Of a DNA stretch of 64,000 nucleotides, positions 57,677-64,000 are shown in pieces (position 1 is the stretch's first letter; each line of letters opens with the position of its first letter). This DNA is from PCRC01 sp040384665 (GTDB lineage Bacteria > Pseudomonadota > Gammaproteobacteria > Burkholderiales > Burkholderiaceae_C). Location of the stretch: the NCBI GenBank assembly GCA_040384665.1, contig JAZKIY010000015.1, forward strand, positions 13,246 to 77,245, written 5' to 3'. Below the pieces are notes generated by a model, which made no database searches, was not told the DNA's origin, and saw only the letters and a program-made list of their open reading frames with translations. A program made the position numbers and the translations under genes.

Positions 57677-58516
57677 TCACAGTCTGCCTAAAGCTTGCAC
57701 CTTCCACGCCAGCCAGAACTTGCGCAGCGGCGTCAGGCTGACGCGCTGGTGCAGCACCTGGAAACCGTCGCGTTCGATCTCGCGCAGCAGGGTGCGGTAG
57801 ATGCTGGCCATCATCAGGCCAGGTTTTTGGGTGCGGCGGTCGGCGGCGGGCAGCAGGGCCAGGGCTTCGTCGTAGAGGCGGTGGGCGCGCTGGGCCTGGA
57901 ACTGCATCAGCGCGGTGAAGCGGTCGGAGTAGCTGCGTTGCAGGATCTCATGCGCCTTCACCTCGAACTGCTGCAGCTCGTTCACCGGCAGATAGATGCG
58001 GCCCCGCAGCGCGTCTTCGCCCACGTCGCGGAGGATGTTGGTGAGCTGGAAGGCCTGGCCCATGCGGTGGGCGTACGCCGTGGTGGCCGGGTCGGTCTGG
58101 CCAAAGATTTGTGCCGCCACTTCGCCCACCACGCCGGCCACCAGGTGGCAGTAGCGCTGCAGGCCGGGGTAGTCGAGGTAGCGGGTTTGCGCCAGGTCCA
58201 TCTGGCAGCCTTCTATGACGGCTTGGAGGTGGTGCTCCTCGATGTGGTGGCTGGCGGCCAGCGGCATCAGCGCCTGCATCACCGGGTGGCTGGGCTGGCC
58301 GGCAAAGGCTTTGGCCACCTCGGTCTGCCACCAGGCGAGCTTGGTCAGCGCCACACCGGGGTCGACCATGTCGTCCACCACGTCGTCCACCTCGCGGCAG
58401 AAGGCGTAGAAGGCGGTGATGGCGGCGCGCCGCGGCTTGGGCAGAAACAGGAAGGCGTAGTAGAAGCTGCTGCCAGAGGCGGCGGCTTTTTCCTGCACGT
58501 ATTGCTCAGGGGTCAT
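57677..58516 (-). CDS. hpnD: Presqualene diphosphate synthase HpnD
   Basis: 279 residues of the squalene/phytoene synthase fold. First aspartate-rich motif REVDDVVDDMVD, second motif NILRDVGEDALRGRIYLP. HpnD joins two farnesyl diphosphates to presqualene diphosphate, which HpnC turns to hydroxysqualene. Starts 23 bases after hpnC on the same strand. Confidence 0.94.
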   Translation of the reverse strand: MTPEQYVQEKAAASGSSFYYAFLFLPKPRRAAITAFYAFCREVDDVVDDMVDPGVALTKLAWWQTEVAKAFAGQPSHPVMQALMPLAASHHIEEHHLQAVIEGCQMDLAQTRYLDYPGLQRYCHLVAGVVGEVAAQIFGQTDPATTAYAHRMGQAFQLTNILRDVGEDALRGRIYLPVNELQQFEVKAHEILQRSYSDRFTALMQFQAQRAHRLYDEALALLPAADRRTQKPGLMMASIYRTLLREIERDGFQVLHQRVSLTPLRKFWLAWKVQALGRL

Positions 58517-58538
58517 GCGTGAATTGTCTCCGACGGCA

Positions 58539-59369
58539 TCACATCGTCAGGCTGCGCCACAGCAGGCGCGGCACATCGGCGCGGCCCACGGTGGGGCGCA
58601 CGTCGAGCGTGCGGTAACCCACGGCCTCGATCTTGTCCAGAATGGCCAGACCGCCCTGGGTGACCAGCCGCAGCTCCCAACCGGCCCGGCCGGGCACTTT
58701 TTTCGGCAATTTCAAGCCTTTTTGCATCCAAGCCCTAGTGAAACCTACCTGGTTAGCTATCAATTTGAGAGTGTTTGGCGTCGTTTGCAGCGCCGCCAGG
58801 CCGCTGCGCGAGACGCCGTGGGCGGCACAGGCGTCGTCGGGCAGGTAGTGGCGGCCACGGGGGATGTCCACGCTGAGGTCTTGCCAGAAGTTGGCCAGCT
58901 GCAGCGCGGTGCAGATGTGGTCGCTCTCGGCCAGCGAGGTGGCGTCGGTGATGCCGTAGAGGTGCAGCAGCAGGCGGCCGACCGGGTTGGCCGAGCGGCG
59001 GCAGTAGTCCAGCAGCTCCGCGCGGTCGGCGTAGCTGGCGCCGTCGCGGGTTTTGCGCACGTCTTGCTCGAAGGCGCTGAGCAGGTCGGCCAGCAGCGGC
59101 ACTGGCAGCTTGAAGTCGGCCATCGCCTGGGCGAGGGGCGTGAACACCGGCGCCCAGCGGGCCGAAGGGGGCTGGCCGGCGGCGACGGCGTGCAGGTTGG
59201 CGCGGAAAGCGGCGAGCTCGTCCAGCCGCTGCTGCGCCGGGGCGTCGCCTTCGTCGGCGATGTCGTCGGCGGTGCGGGCGAACCAGTAGATGGCGGTGAT
59301 CACCGGCCGCAGCCGGGGCGGGCACAGCCAGGAGGCGACCGGGAAGTTCTCGTAGTGGTCAACCGCCAT
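58539..59369 (-). CDS. hpnC: Hydroxysqualene synthase HpnC
   Basis: 276 residues of the same fold as HpnD. First motif ARTADDIADEGD, second motif NFWQDLSVDIPRGRHYLP. Converts presqualene diphosphate to hydroxysqualene. A strip near residues 202-222 (IANQVGFTRAWMQKGLK) is encoded by a stretch closely matching repeat R1, read antisense, so part of the protein is repeat-derived; despite this, the family strips on both sides (VPGRAGWELRL, GGLAILDKIE) keep their usual spacing. Start at 59369 gives the usual N-terminus (HYENFPVASWL). Confidence 0.93.
   Translation of the reverse strand: MAVDHYENFPVASWLCPPRLRPVITAIYWFARTADDIADEGDAPAQQRLDELAAFRANLHAVAAGQPPSARWAPVFTPLAQAMADFKLPVPLLADLLSAFEQDVRKTRDGASYADRAELLDYCRRSANPVGRLLLHLYGITDATSLAESDHICTALQLANFWQDLSVDIPRGRHYLPDDACAAHGVSRSGLAALQTTPNTLKLIANQVGFTRAWMQKGLKLPKKVPGRAGWELRLVTQGGLAILDKIEAVGYRTLDVRPTVGRADVPRLLWRSLTM
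58711..58766 (+). repeat. R1 dispersed repeat, copy D (inside hpnC, antisense)
   Basis: TTCAAGCC and CCAAGCCCTAGTGAAACCT followed by AGCTATCAATTTGAG. The central 19 bases match the consensus exactly; the segment before them and the 3' hairpin are diverged. It lies within hpnC, which is on the other strand. Confidence 0.72.
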
Positions 59370-59521
59370 CAGCCGACTTTCATCGGTGTGCGGGCAGGGG
59401 GAAGGGCGGGCATGGTCTGTAGTTTAGAGGCCGCAGGTTGCCGCCGTGACTGACGCGTGTGCGGCGCTGCCGTAAGCTCGGCAACACACCGAACCACCTG
59501 ACCACCAAAAGGGTATTTCCC

Positions 59522-60163
59522 ATGGGACTCACGATCCACGGCATCGCCAGCTCGCGTGCCATCCGCCCGCTGTGGGCCGCCACCGAACTGAACCTGGCCT
59601 TCAGCCACGTGCCCACGCCCTTCCTGCGCGGCGCCACCCGCACGCCAGAGTTTCTGGCGCTCAACCCGAACGGCCACATCCCGGTGCTGGTGGACCAGAC
59701 GCCCGAGGGCGAGGTGACGGTTTGGGAGTCGATGGCCTGCACGCTCTACATCGCGCGCCAGTACGGTGCGCACGACGGCACGGACATCTCGACCGCCAAC
59801 GCCCGCGAAGAGGCCGACGCCTTGCGCTGGAGCTTCTGGGCCGCCAGCACGGTTGAAAAAGACGCGCTCACCGTGCTGATGCACCGCCTGGCCATGCCGG
59901 CCGAGCAACGCAAGCCGGAGCTGGCCGAGGCGGCCGAGAAACGGCTGCCCAAGCCCCTGGCCGTCATCGAGCAGCACCTGCAGCAAGCGAAAGACCGAGG
60001 CCATGCCTACCTCGCCGCCGACCGCTTCACCGTGGCCGACCTCTGCCTGGCCAGCGTGGCCGGCTGGGTGCGCCCGGCGCGCGAGCTGCTGGCGGGTTAC
60101 CCGCTGACGAAAGACTGGCTCAAGGCCTGCCTGGCGCGGTCAGCGCACACGCAGTGGCTGTGA
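59522..60163 (+). CDS. Glutathione S-transferase family protein
   Basis: 213 residues. N-terminal thioredoxin-like domain (TIHGIASSRAIRPLWAATEL, FLALNPNGHIPVL, and the glutathione-binding VWESMACTLYIA), then a helical C-terminal domain (FTVADLCLASVAGWV). The serine in ASSRA is a candidate activating residue. The substrate is unknown. A short AAGGG strip precedes the ATG. Confidence 0.9.
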   Translation: MGLTIHGIASSRAIRPLWAATELNLAFSHVPTPFLRGATRTPEFLALNPNGHIPVLVDQTPEGEVTVWESMACTLYIARQYGAHDGTDISTANAREEADALRWSFWAASTVEKDALTVLMHRLAMPAEQRKPELAEAAEKRLPKPLAVIEQHLQQAKDRGHAYLAADRFTVADLCLASVAGWVRPARELLAGYPLTKDWLKACLARSAHTQWL

Positions 60164-60171
60164 GCTGAAGG

Positions 60172-61266
60172 TCAGCGTGTCTGCGCTGTCACCGCGGCCC
60201 GGCCAATGGCCGGGTCGTCGGTGAAGAAGCCGTCCACGCCCGCGTCGAGGTAAGCGCGGATCTCGGCCAGCAGATCGCCGCGTTCGCTGGGTGACGCCAC
60301 ATTGCCGCGCCGCAGGTTGGCCGGCAGGAAAGGGTTCTCCGGGCGCAGGGTGTAGATGTGCACCACCAAGTTGTTGGCATGCGCGTTGGCCACGAACGCG
60401 GTGGGCGTGCCGAGGTTGTTGTTGGCGTCGCGCGGGATCACCAGGTCTTTCACCGGGCCCACGCCCTGGGCGTAGCTGGCCACCTCGCGCAGGCCGGCAG
60501 CGGTGGCCATGTCGCCATAGGTGCGGGGGTCGTTCGCCACCACAAAGTCGTAGGGTTTTTGCGTCGGGCCGCCGTAGAGCTGCACCAGCTTCACCCGGGT
60601 GCGGCTGCGCAGCGCGCGCAGGTTGGCCACCTCAAACGACTGGATGTAGACCGGCGAATTCGCCTCGGTGTAGCCGTTGCGGGCCAGCACGTTGAGCAGC
60701 GGCTGCTCCAGCGGCTTGCCGATGCTCTGGAAGAACGTGGGGTGCTTGGTTTCCGGGTAGATGCCAATGGTGCGGCCGGTCTGGCGGCTGGCCTGCTGGG
60801 CCAGGTCAATCACCTCCTGCAGCGTGGGCACCGGGAACTGGCCGTTGAAGGCCACGTTGGCCGGGCGGTTCAACGGAATGCGCTCAATGGCGCGCAGCGT
60901 CTTCAGCTCGGCCAGGGTGAAGTCTTCGGTGAACCAGCCGGTGAGCGGCGTGCCGTCGATGGTTTTGGTGGTGCGGCGGGCGGCAAATTCGGGGCGGCTG
61001 GCGACGTCGGTGGTGGTGGCAATCTCGTTCTCGTGCCGCGCCACCAGCACGCCGTCGGAGGTGATGACCAGGTCGGGCTCGATGAAGTCGGCGCCGTCGT
61101 CAATGGCCTTTTGGTAGGCCGCCAGCGTGTGCTCGGGCCGCAGCGCGCTGGCACCGCGGTGGCCGATCACGGTGGCGGGCGGCGTGTCGTCGCTGCCGCC
61201 GCAGGCGCTGAGCGCGGGCAAGGTGAGTGTCATGGCGAGCAAAAGGCGTTGGGTCAGTGTGCGCAT
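60172..61266 (-). CDS. glpQ: Glycerophosphodiester phosphodiesterase, lipoprotein (GlpQ-like)
   Basis: 364 residues. Lipoprotein signal ending LPALSAC (Cys22), then the GDPD TIM barrel: VIGHRGASALRPEHTLAAYQKA, DFIEPDLVITSDGVLVARHE with the E/D/H metal and catalytic residues, GIYPETKHP and a closing AGVDGFFTDDP. It hydrolyses phospholipid head-group diesters to glycerol-3-phosphate and alcohols, anchored in the cell envelope. Convergent with the GST gene with eight bases between stops. Confidence 0.92.
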   Translation of the reverse strand: MRTLTQRLLLAMTLTLPALSACGGSDDTPPATVIGHRGASALRPEHTLAAYQKAIDDGADFIEPDLVITSDGVLVARHENEIATTTDVASRPEFAARRTTKTIDGTPLTGWFTEDFTLAELKTLRAIERIPLNRPANVAFNGQFPVPTLQEVIDLAQQASRQTGRTIGIYPETKHPTFFQSIGKPLEQPLLNVLARNGYTEANSPVYIQSFEVANLRALRSRTRVKLVQLYGGPTQKPYDFVVANDPRTYGDMATAAGLREVASYAQGVGPVKDLVIPRDANNNLGTPTAFVANAHANNLVVHIYTLRPENPFLPANLRRGNVASPSERGDLLAEIRAYLDAGVDGFFTDDPAIGRAAVTAQTR

Positions 61267-61378
61267 GGTAGTGGCTTCTGTGGACAGGGCTTGATTGCAC
61301 GCCTGGCGTGTGAAAAGCCGGTGAACAGTACGCCACTGGCGGCCGGTGGGTTTGACAAATACACCTGCTTACATTAGA

Positions 61379-61413
61379 TTACTAACCAGTCAGTCATTAA
61401 TATCGTCGCCAAC
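61379..61413. promoter_or_regulatory. Possible operator/promoter of the RND efflux operon
   Basis: TTACTAACCAGTCAGTCATT contains the imperfect palindrome ACTAAC-CA-GTCAGT (five of six arm pairs), in an AT-richer patch about 60 bases before the adaptor start. TetR-family repressors of RND pumps often bind such sites, but no regulator gene is adjacent in the window. Confidence 0.4.
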
Positions 61414-61457
61414 GTGGCAGTTTTCTGCGTTGCCACCGACCACCTTCTGGAACCGCC

Positions 61458-62639
61458 ATGCCCACACGTGCCTTTGCCCTGTTGTCCTGTGTTGCCGGGG
61501 CCGCGCTGCTGCTGTCGGCCTGCTCCCGGCCAGCCCCGCCAGAGGCGCCGGTGCGGGCGGTGCGCCTGCTCACGGTCGGCGTCGACAGCATCCAGACCGG
61601 GCACGAATTTGCCGGGGATGTGCGGGCGCGGGTCGAGTCGCGCCTGGGTTTCCGGGTCGCTGGCAAGCTGCTGCGCCGCCCGGCCGAGCTGGGCCAACAC
61701 GTCAAGGCCGGCCAGGTGCTGGCGCAGATTGACGCGCAAGACTACCGGCTGGCGGCCGATGCCGCCCGCGCGCAGGTGGCGGCTGCCCAGACCAACCGCG
61801 ACCTGGCGGCGGCCGACTTTGGACGCTTCAAGTCGTTGAAAGACCAGAACTTCATCAGCGGCGCCGAGCTGGAGCGGCGCGACACCACCCTGAAGGCCGC
61901 GCAGGCGCAGCTGGACCAGGCGCAGTCGCAACTGGCCAGCCAGGGCAACCAGGCCGGCTACACCACGCTGGTGGCCGATGTGGCCGGCGTCATCACCGCG
62001 GTGGAGGCCGAACCCGGCCAGGTGCTGGCCGCCGGCACGCCGGTGCTCCGGCTGGCGCAAGACGGCGCGCGCGACGTGGTGTTCGCCGTGCCGGAGGACA
62101 AGGTGCGGGCGGTGGTGGTGGGCAGCGCGGTGAAGGTGCGCAGCTGGGCGCAAGACGTGGTGCTGCCCGGCACGGTGCGCGAGGTGGCCGCCAGTGCCGA
62201 CCCGGTGACCCGCACCTTCTCCGTCAAGGTGGCGGTGGACGCCGCCCAAGCCCCGCCGCTGGGCACCACGGTGTACGTACAGCCAGCCGCGCTGAGCCTG
62301 GCTGGGACCCCGGCCATCAAACTCCCCACCAGCGCTTTGCGCAAGGACGGTGACGCCACCGCCGTGTGGGTGCTGGACGAAGCGACCATGACGGTGCGTT
62401 CCCAGCCGGTGCAAATTGCCACGGCCGACGGCAACGCCGCTGTGATTGCGGGCGGGCTCACGCCGGGCATGCGGGTGGTGTCGGCGGGTGTCCATGTGCT
62501 CTCGCCCGGGCAAAAAGTCACTGTTTTCAAGGAAAAAGAGGCACAGGCCTTAGTGAAACCTGGCGGTGTAGCTACAAATAACGGAGCAACCACGGTGGCT
62601 GCGAGTGCCCCGGCCGTGCCTGCCAGCCGCGCGCAGTGA
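61458..62639 (+). CDS. RND efflux periplasmic adaptor (membrane fusion) lipoprotein
   Basis: 393 residues. Lipoprotein signal ending GAALLLSAC (Cys22). Lipoyl half-motifs surround a helical hairpin: RLGFRVAGKLLRRPAELGQHVKAGQVLAQID, the hairpin from about 95 to 165, then GVITAVEAEPGQVLAAGTPV. The C-terminal beta-barrel and membrane-proximal parts follow. The last 30 residues are partly encoded by repeat R1 (AQALVKPGGVATN), a tail the family does not need. It bridges the RND permease and an outer-membrane channel. Confidence 0.92.
   Translation: MPTRAFALLSCVAGAALLLSACSRPAPPEAPVRAVRLLTVGVDSIQTGHEFAGDVRARVESRLGFRVAGKLLRRPAELGQHVKAGQVLAQIDAQDYRLAADAARAQVAAAQTNRDLAAADFGRFKSLKDQNFISGAELERRDTTLKAAQAQLDQAQSQLASQGNQAGYTTLVADVAGVITAVEAEPGQVLAAGTPVLRLAQDGARDVVFAVPEDKVRAVVVGSAVKVRSWAQDVVLPGTVREVAASADPVTRTFSVKVAVDAAQAPPLGTTVYVQPAALSLAGTPAIKLPTSALRKDGDATAVWVLDEATMTVRSQPVQIATADGNAAVIAGGLTPGMRVVSAGVHVLSPGQKVTVFKEKEAQALVKPGGVATNNGATTVAASAPAVPASRAQ
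62545..62578 (+). repeat. R1 dispersed repeat, copy E (inside RND adaptor gene)
   Basis: GGCCTTAGTGAAACCTGGCG followed by GTGTAGCTACAAATA. It is in frame in the 3' end of the adaptor gene, read as ALVKPGGVAT. Upstream bases (TTTCAAGGAAAAAG) are only loosely like the consensus and the 3' hairpin half is gone. Confidence 0.75.
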
Positions 62640-62646
62640 GCCTGTC

Positions 62647-64000
62647 ATGACAGAACCTACCCGCTCCACACCGCCGCTGGCCGAACCCAAGGCCGGCTTC
62701 AACCTCTCCCGCTGGGCGCTGGAGCACCCGGCGCTGACCCGCTACCTGATGGTGGTGCTGATGCTGTTGGGCGTGGCCGCCTACTTCCAGCTCGGGCAGG
62801 ACGAAGACCCGCCGTTCACCTTCCGTGCGATGGTGGTGCGCACCTACTGGCCCGGCGCCACCGCGCAGCAGGTGGCCGAGCAGGTGACCGACAAGCTGGA
62901 GCGCACGCTGCAGGAGGTGCCCTACGCCGACAAGATCCGCAGCTACTCCAAGCCGGGCGAGTCGCAGATCATTTTCCAGATCAAGGACTCGTCCAAACCG
63001 GCCGATGTGCCCAACGTCTGGTACCAGGTGCGCAAGAAGATCGGTGACATCCGCGGCACTTTGCCGGCGGGTGTGCAGGGGCCGTTCTACAACGACGAGT
63101 TTGGCGACGTCTACGGCGTGATCTACGCGCTGGAGGCCGACGGCTTCAGCGACGCCGAAACCAAGGACTTTGCCGACGACGTGCGCCAGCAGCTGCTGCG
63201 CGTGCCCGACGTCGCCAAGGTCGAGCTGTTTGGCGTGCAGGACGAGAAGGTTTTCATCGAGATTTCGCAAAAACGCCTGGCGCAGCTGGGGTTGGACTTC
63301 AACCAGGTGCTAGCCCAACTGGGCCAGCAGAACGCGGTGGAAAGTGCTGGCGCGGTGCAAACACCGCTGGACGTGGTGCAGGTGCGGGTGGCCGGCCAGT
63401 TCAACGCGCTGGACGACCTGCGCGCCATGCCCATCCGTGGCGCCGGGGGCAACGCCTCGGCCAACCAGCTGCGGCTGGGCGACATTGCCAGCATCAGCCG
63501 CGGCTATGTGGACCCGCCCACGGTGAAGGTGCGCCACCAGGGCAAGGAAGTGATCGCGCTGGGCGTTTCCATGGCCAAGGGCGGCGACATCATTGCCCTG
63601 GGCAAGGCGCTGCAGGCGGTGACCCAGAAGGTCAACGCCGGGCTGCCCGCCGGCATTGGCCTGGTGAATGTGCAGGACCAGCCCAAGGCGGTGGCCAATT
63701 CGGTGGGCGAGTTCATCCGGGTGCTGATCGAGGCGGTGGTGATCGTGCTGGCGGTGAGCTTCATTGCGCTGGGGCTGCACAAGGGCGGCAGGCTGGGTTG
63801 GCACATCGACATCCGGCCTGGCCTGGTGGTGGGCATCACCATCCCGCTGGTGCTGGCCATGACCTTTCTGGCGATGAATTACCTCGGCATCGGCTTGCAC
63901 AAAATCTCGCTCGGCTCGCTGATCATCGCGCTCGGCCTGCTGGTGGACGACGCGATCATCGCGGTCGAGATGATGGTGCGCAAGATGGAGGAGGGCTACG
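62647..64000 (+). CDS. RND efflux permease, AcrB-like (3' end outside window)
   Basis: 451 codons visible, open to the window end. N-terminal cytoplasmic strip, first membrane helix (LTRYLMVVLMLLGVAAYFQL), then the porter domain (TYWPGATAQQVAEQVTDKLE, IRSYSKPGESQIIFQI), membrane helices near residues 355-375 and 390-410, and the RND motif IIALGLLVDDAIIAVEMM with the proton-relay aspartates. It should be a complete inner-membrane pump of about 1000 residues. Starts seven bases after the adaptor stop. Confidence 0.93.
   Translation, partial: MTEPTRSTPPLAEPKAGFNLSRWALEHPALTRYLMVVLMLLGVAAYFQLGQDEDPPFTFRAMVVRTYWPGATAQQVAEQVTDKLERTLQEVPYADKIRSYSKPGESQIIFQIKDSSKPADVPNVWYQVRKKIGDIRGTLPAGVQGPFYNDEFGDVYGVIYALEADGFSDAETKDFADDVRQQLLRVPDVAKVELFGVQDEKVFIEISQKRLAQLGLDFNQVLAQLGQQNAVESAGAVQTPLDVVQVRVAGQFNALDDLRAMPIRGAGGNASANQLRLGDIASISRGYVDPPTVKVRHQGKEVIALGVSMAKGGDIIALGKALQAVTQKVNAGLPAGIGLVNVQDQPKAVANSVGEFIRVLIEAVVIVLAVSFIALGLHKGGRLGWHIDIRPGLVVGITIPLVLAMTFLAMNYLGIGLHKISLGSLIIALGLLVDDAIIAVEMMVRKMEEGY

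Noticed and set aside
1..64000. CRISPR arrays, tRNA or rRNA genes, insertion sequences
   Set aside because: No regularly spaced repeats, no cloverleaf with CCA end or GTTCGA-type arm that I could find, no transposase or terminal repeats. R1 and R2 are too short and carry no gene.

Overview
The window is GC-rich and densely coding, with ATGA start/stop overlaps throughout. It reads as chromosome of a betaproteobacterium, most likely a member of the Burkholderiales close to the Comamonadaceae. The reasons are the divergent lptFG/pepA-holC block, the hpnCDE order, a Liv-type transporter joined to an acyl-CoA ligase, and two dispersed short repeats of a kind I associate with that family. The assignment rests on gene content only. 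I see no rRNA, tRNA, CRISPR array, insertion sequence, phage gene or replication origin.

Layout. 1-6.8 kb: 3' end of hrpA, an orphan receiver protein, a three-gene MCE/Mla-like cassette (permease, MlaD-like protein, lipoprotein) and a gamma-glutamyltransferase. 6.8-13.7 kb: type II 3-hydroxyacyl-CoA dehydrogenase divergent from a cystathionine beta-lyase, tRNA 2-selenouridine synthase, tesA divergent from a YbbA-like ATPase, rlmB, and a two-gene chromate transporter. 13.7-19.5 kb: a fatty-acid beta-oxidation block (SDR, fused FadB/FadJ-type enzyme, DUF3617 protein, thiolase) divergent from an acyl-CoA dehydrogenase. 20-27.3 kb: a complete pqqABCDE operon, divergent from a proline iminopeptidase-like hydrolase and a sensor kinase/response regulator pair. 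27.3-36.7 kb: OmpA-like and CHRD proteins, a TetR regulator with a Rieske oxygenase, a methyltransferase, periplasmic MsrA, TrhO, a Tat-exported Rieske protein and a YgiQ-type radical SAM protein. 36.7-43.8 kb: methionine aminotransferase, CysB, CbiX, lptG/lptF, pepA, holC. 43.9-55.7 kb: a lone LivK, hslR, hemH, a HAD phosphatase, then livGHM-livK-livF-fadD-tetR-enoyl-CoA hydratase. 55.8-64 kb: hpnEDC for squalene synthesis, a GST, a lipoprotein glycerophosphodiesterase and the start of an RND efflux operon cut by the window end.

The genes suggest a heterotroph using fatty or aromatic acids. A Liv-type importer, CoA ligase, hydratase, dehydrogenases and thiolase cover uptake, activation and beta-oxidation. 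PQQ synthesis implies periplasmic quinoprotein dehydrogenases encoded elsewhere. HpnCDE supplies squalene for hopanoids.

The most unusual signals are not genes. Family R1, about 60 bp, has six recognisable copies, three of them inside genes (hrpA, hpnC and the RND adaptor). Family R2 has a 50-bp core that is identical at two sites 44 kb apart, once directly against the hpnE start codon. A perfect 26-bp palindrome also covers the start codon of the TetR gene at 29.4 kb, which appears to be leaderless.
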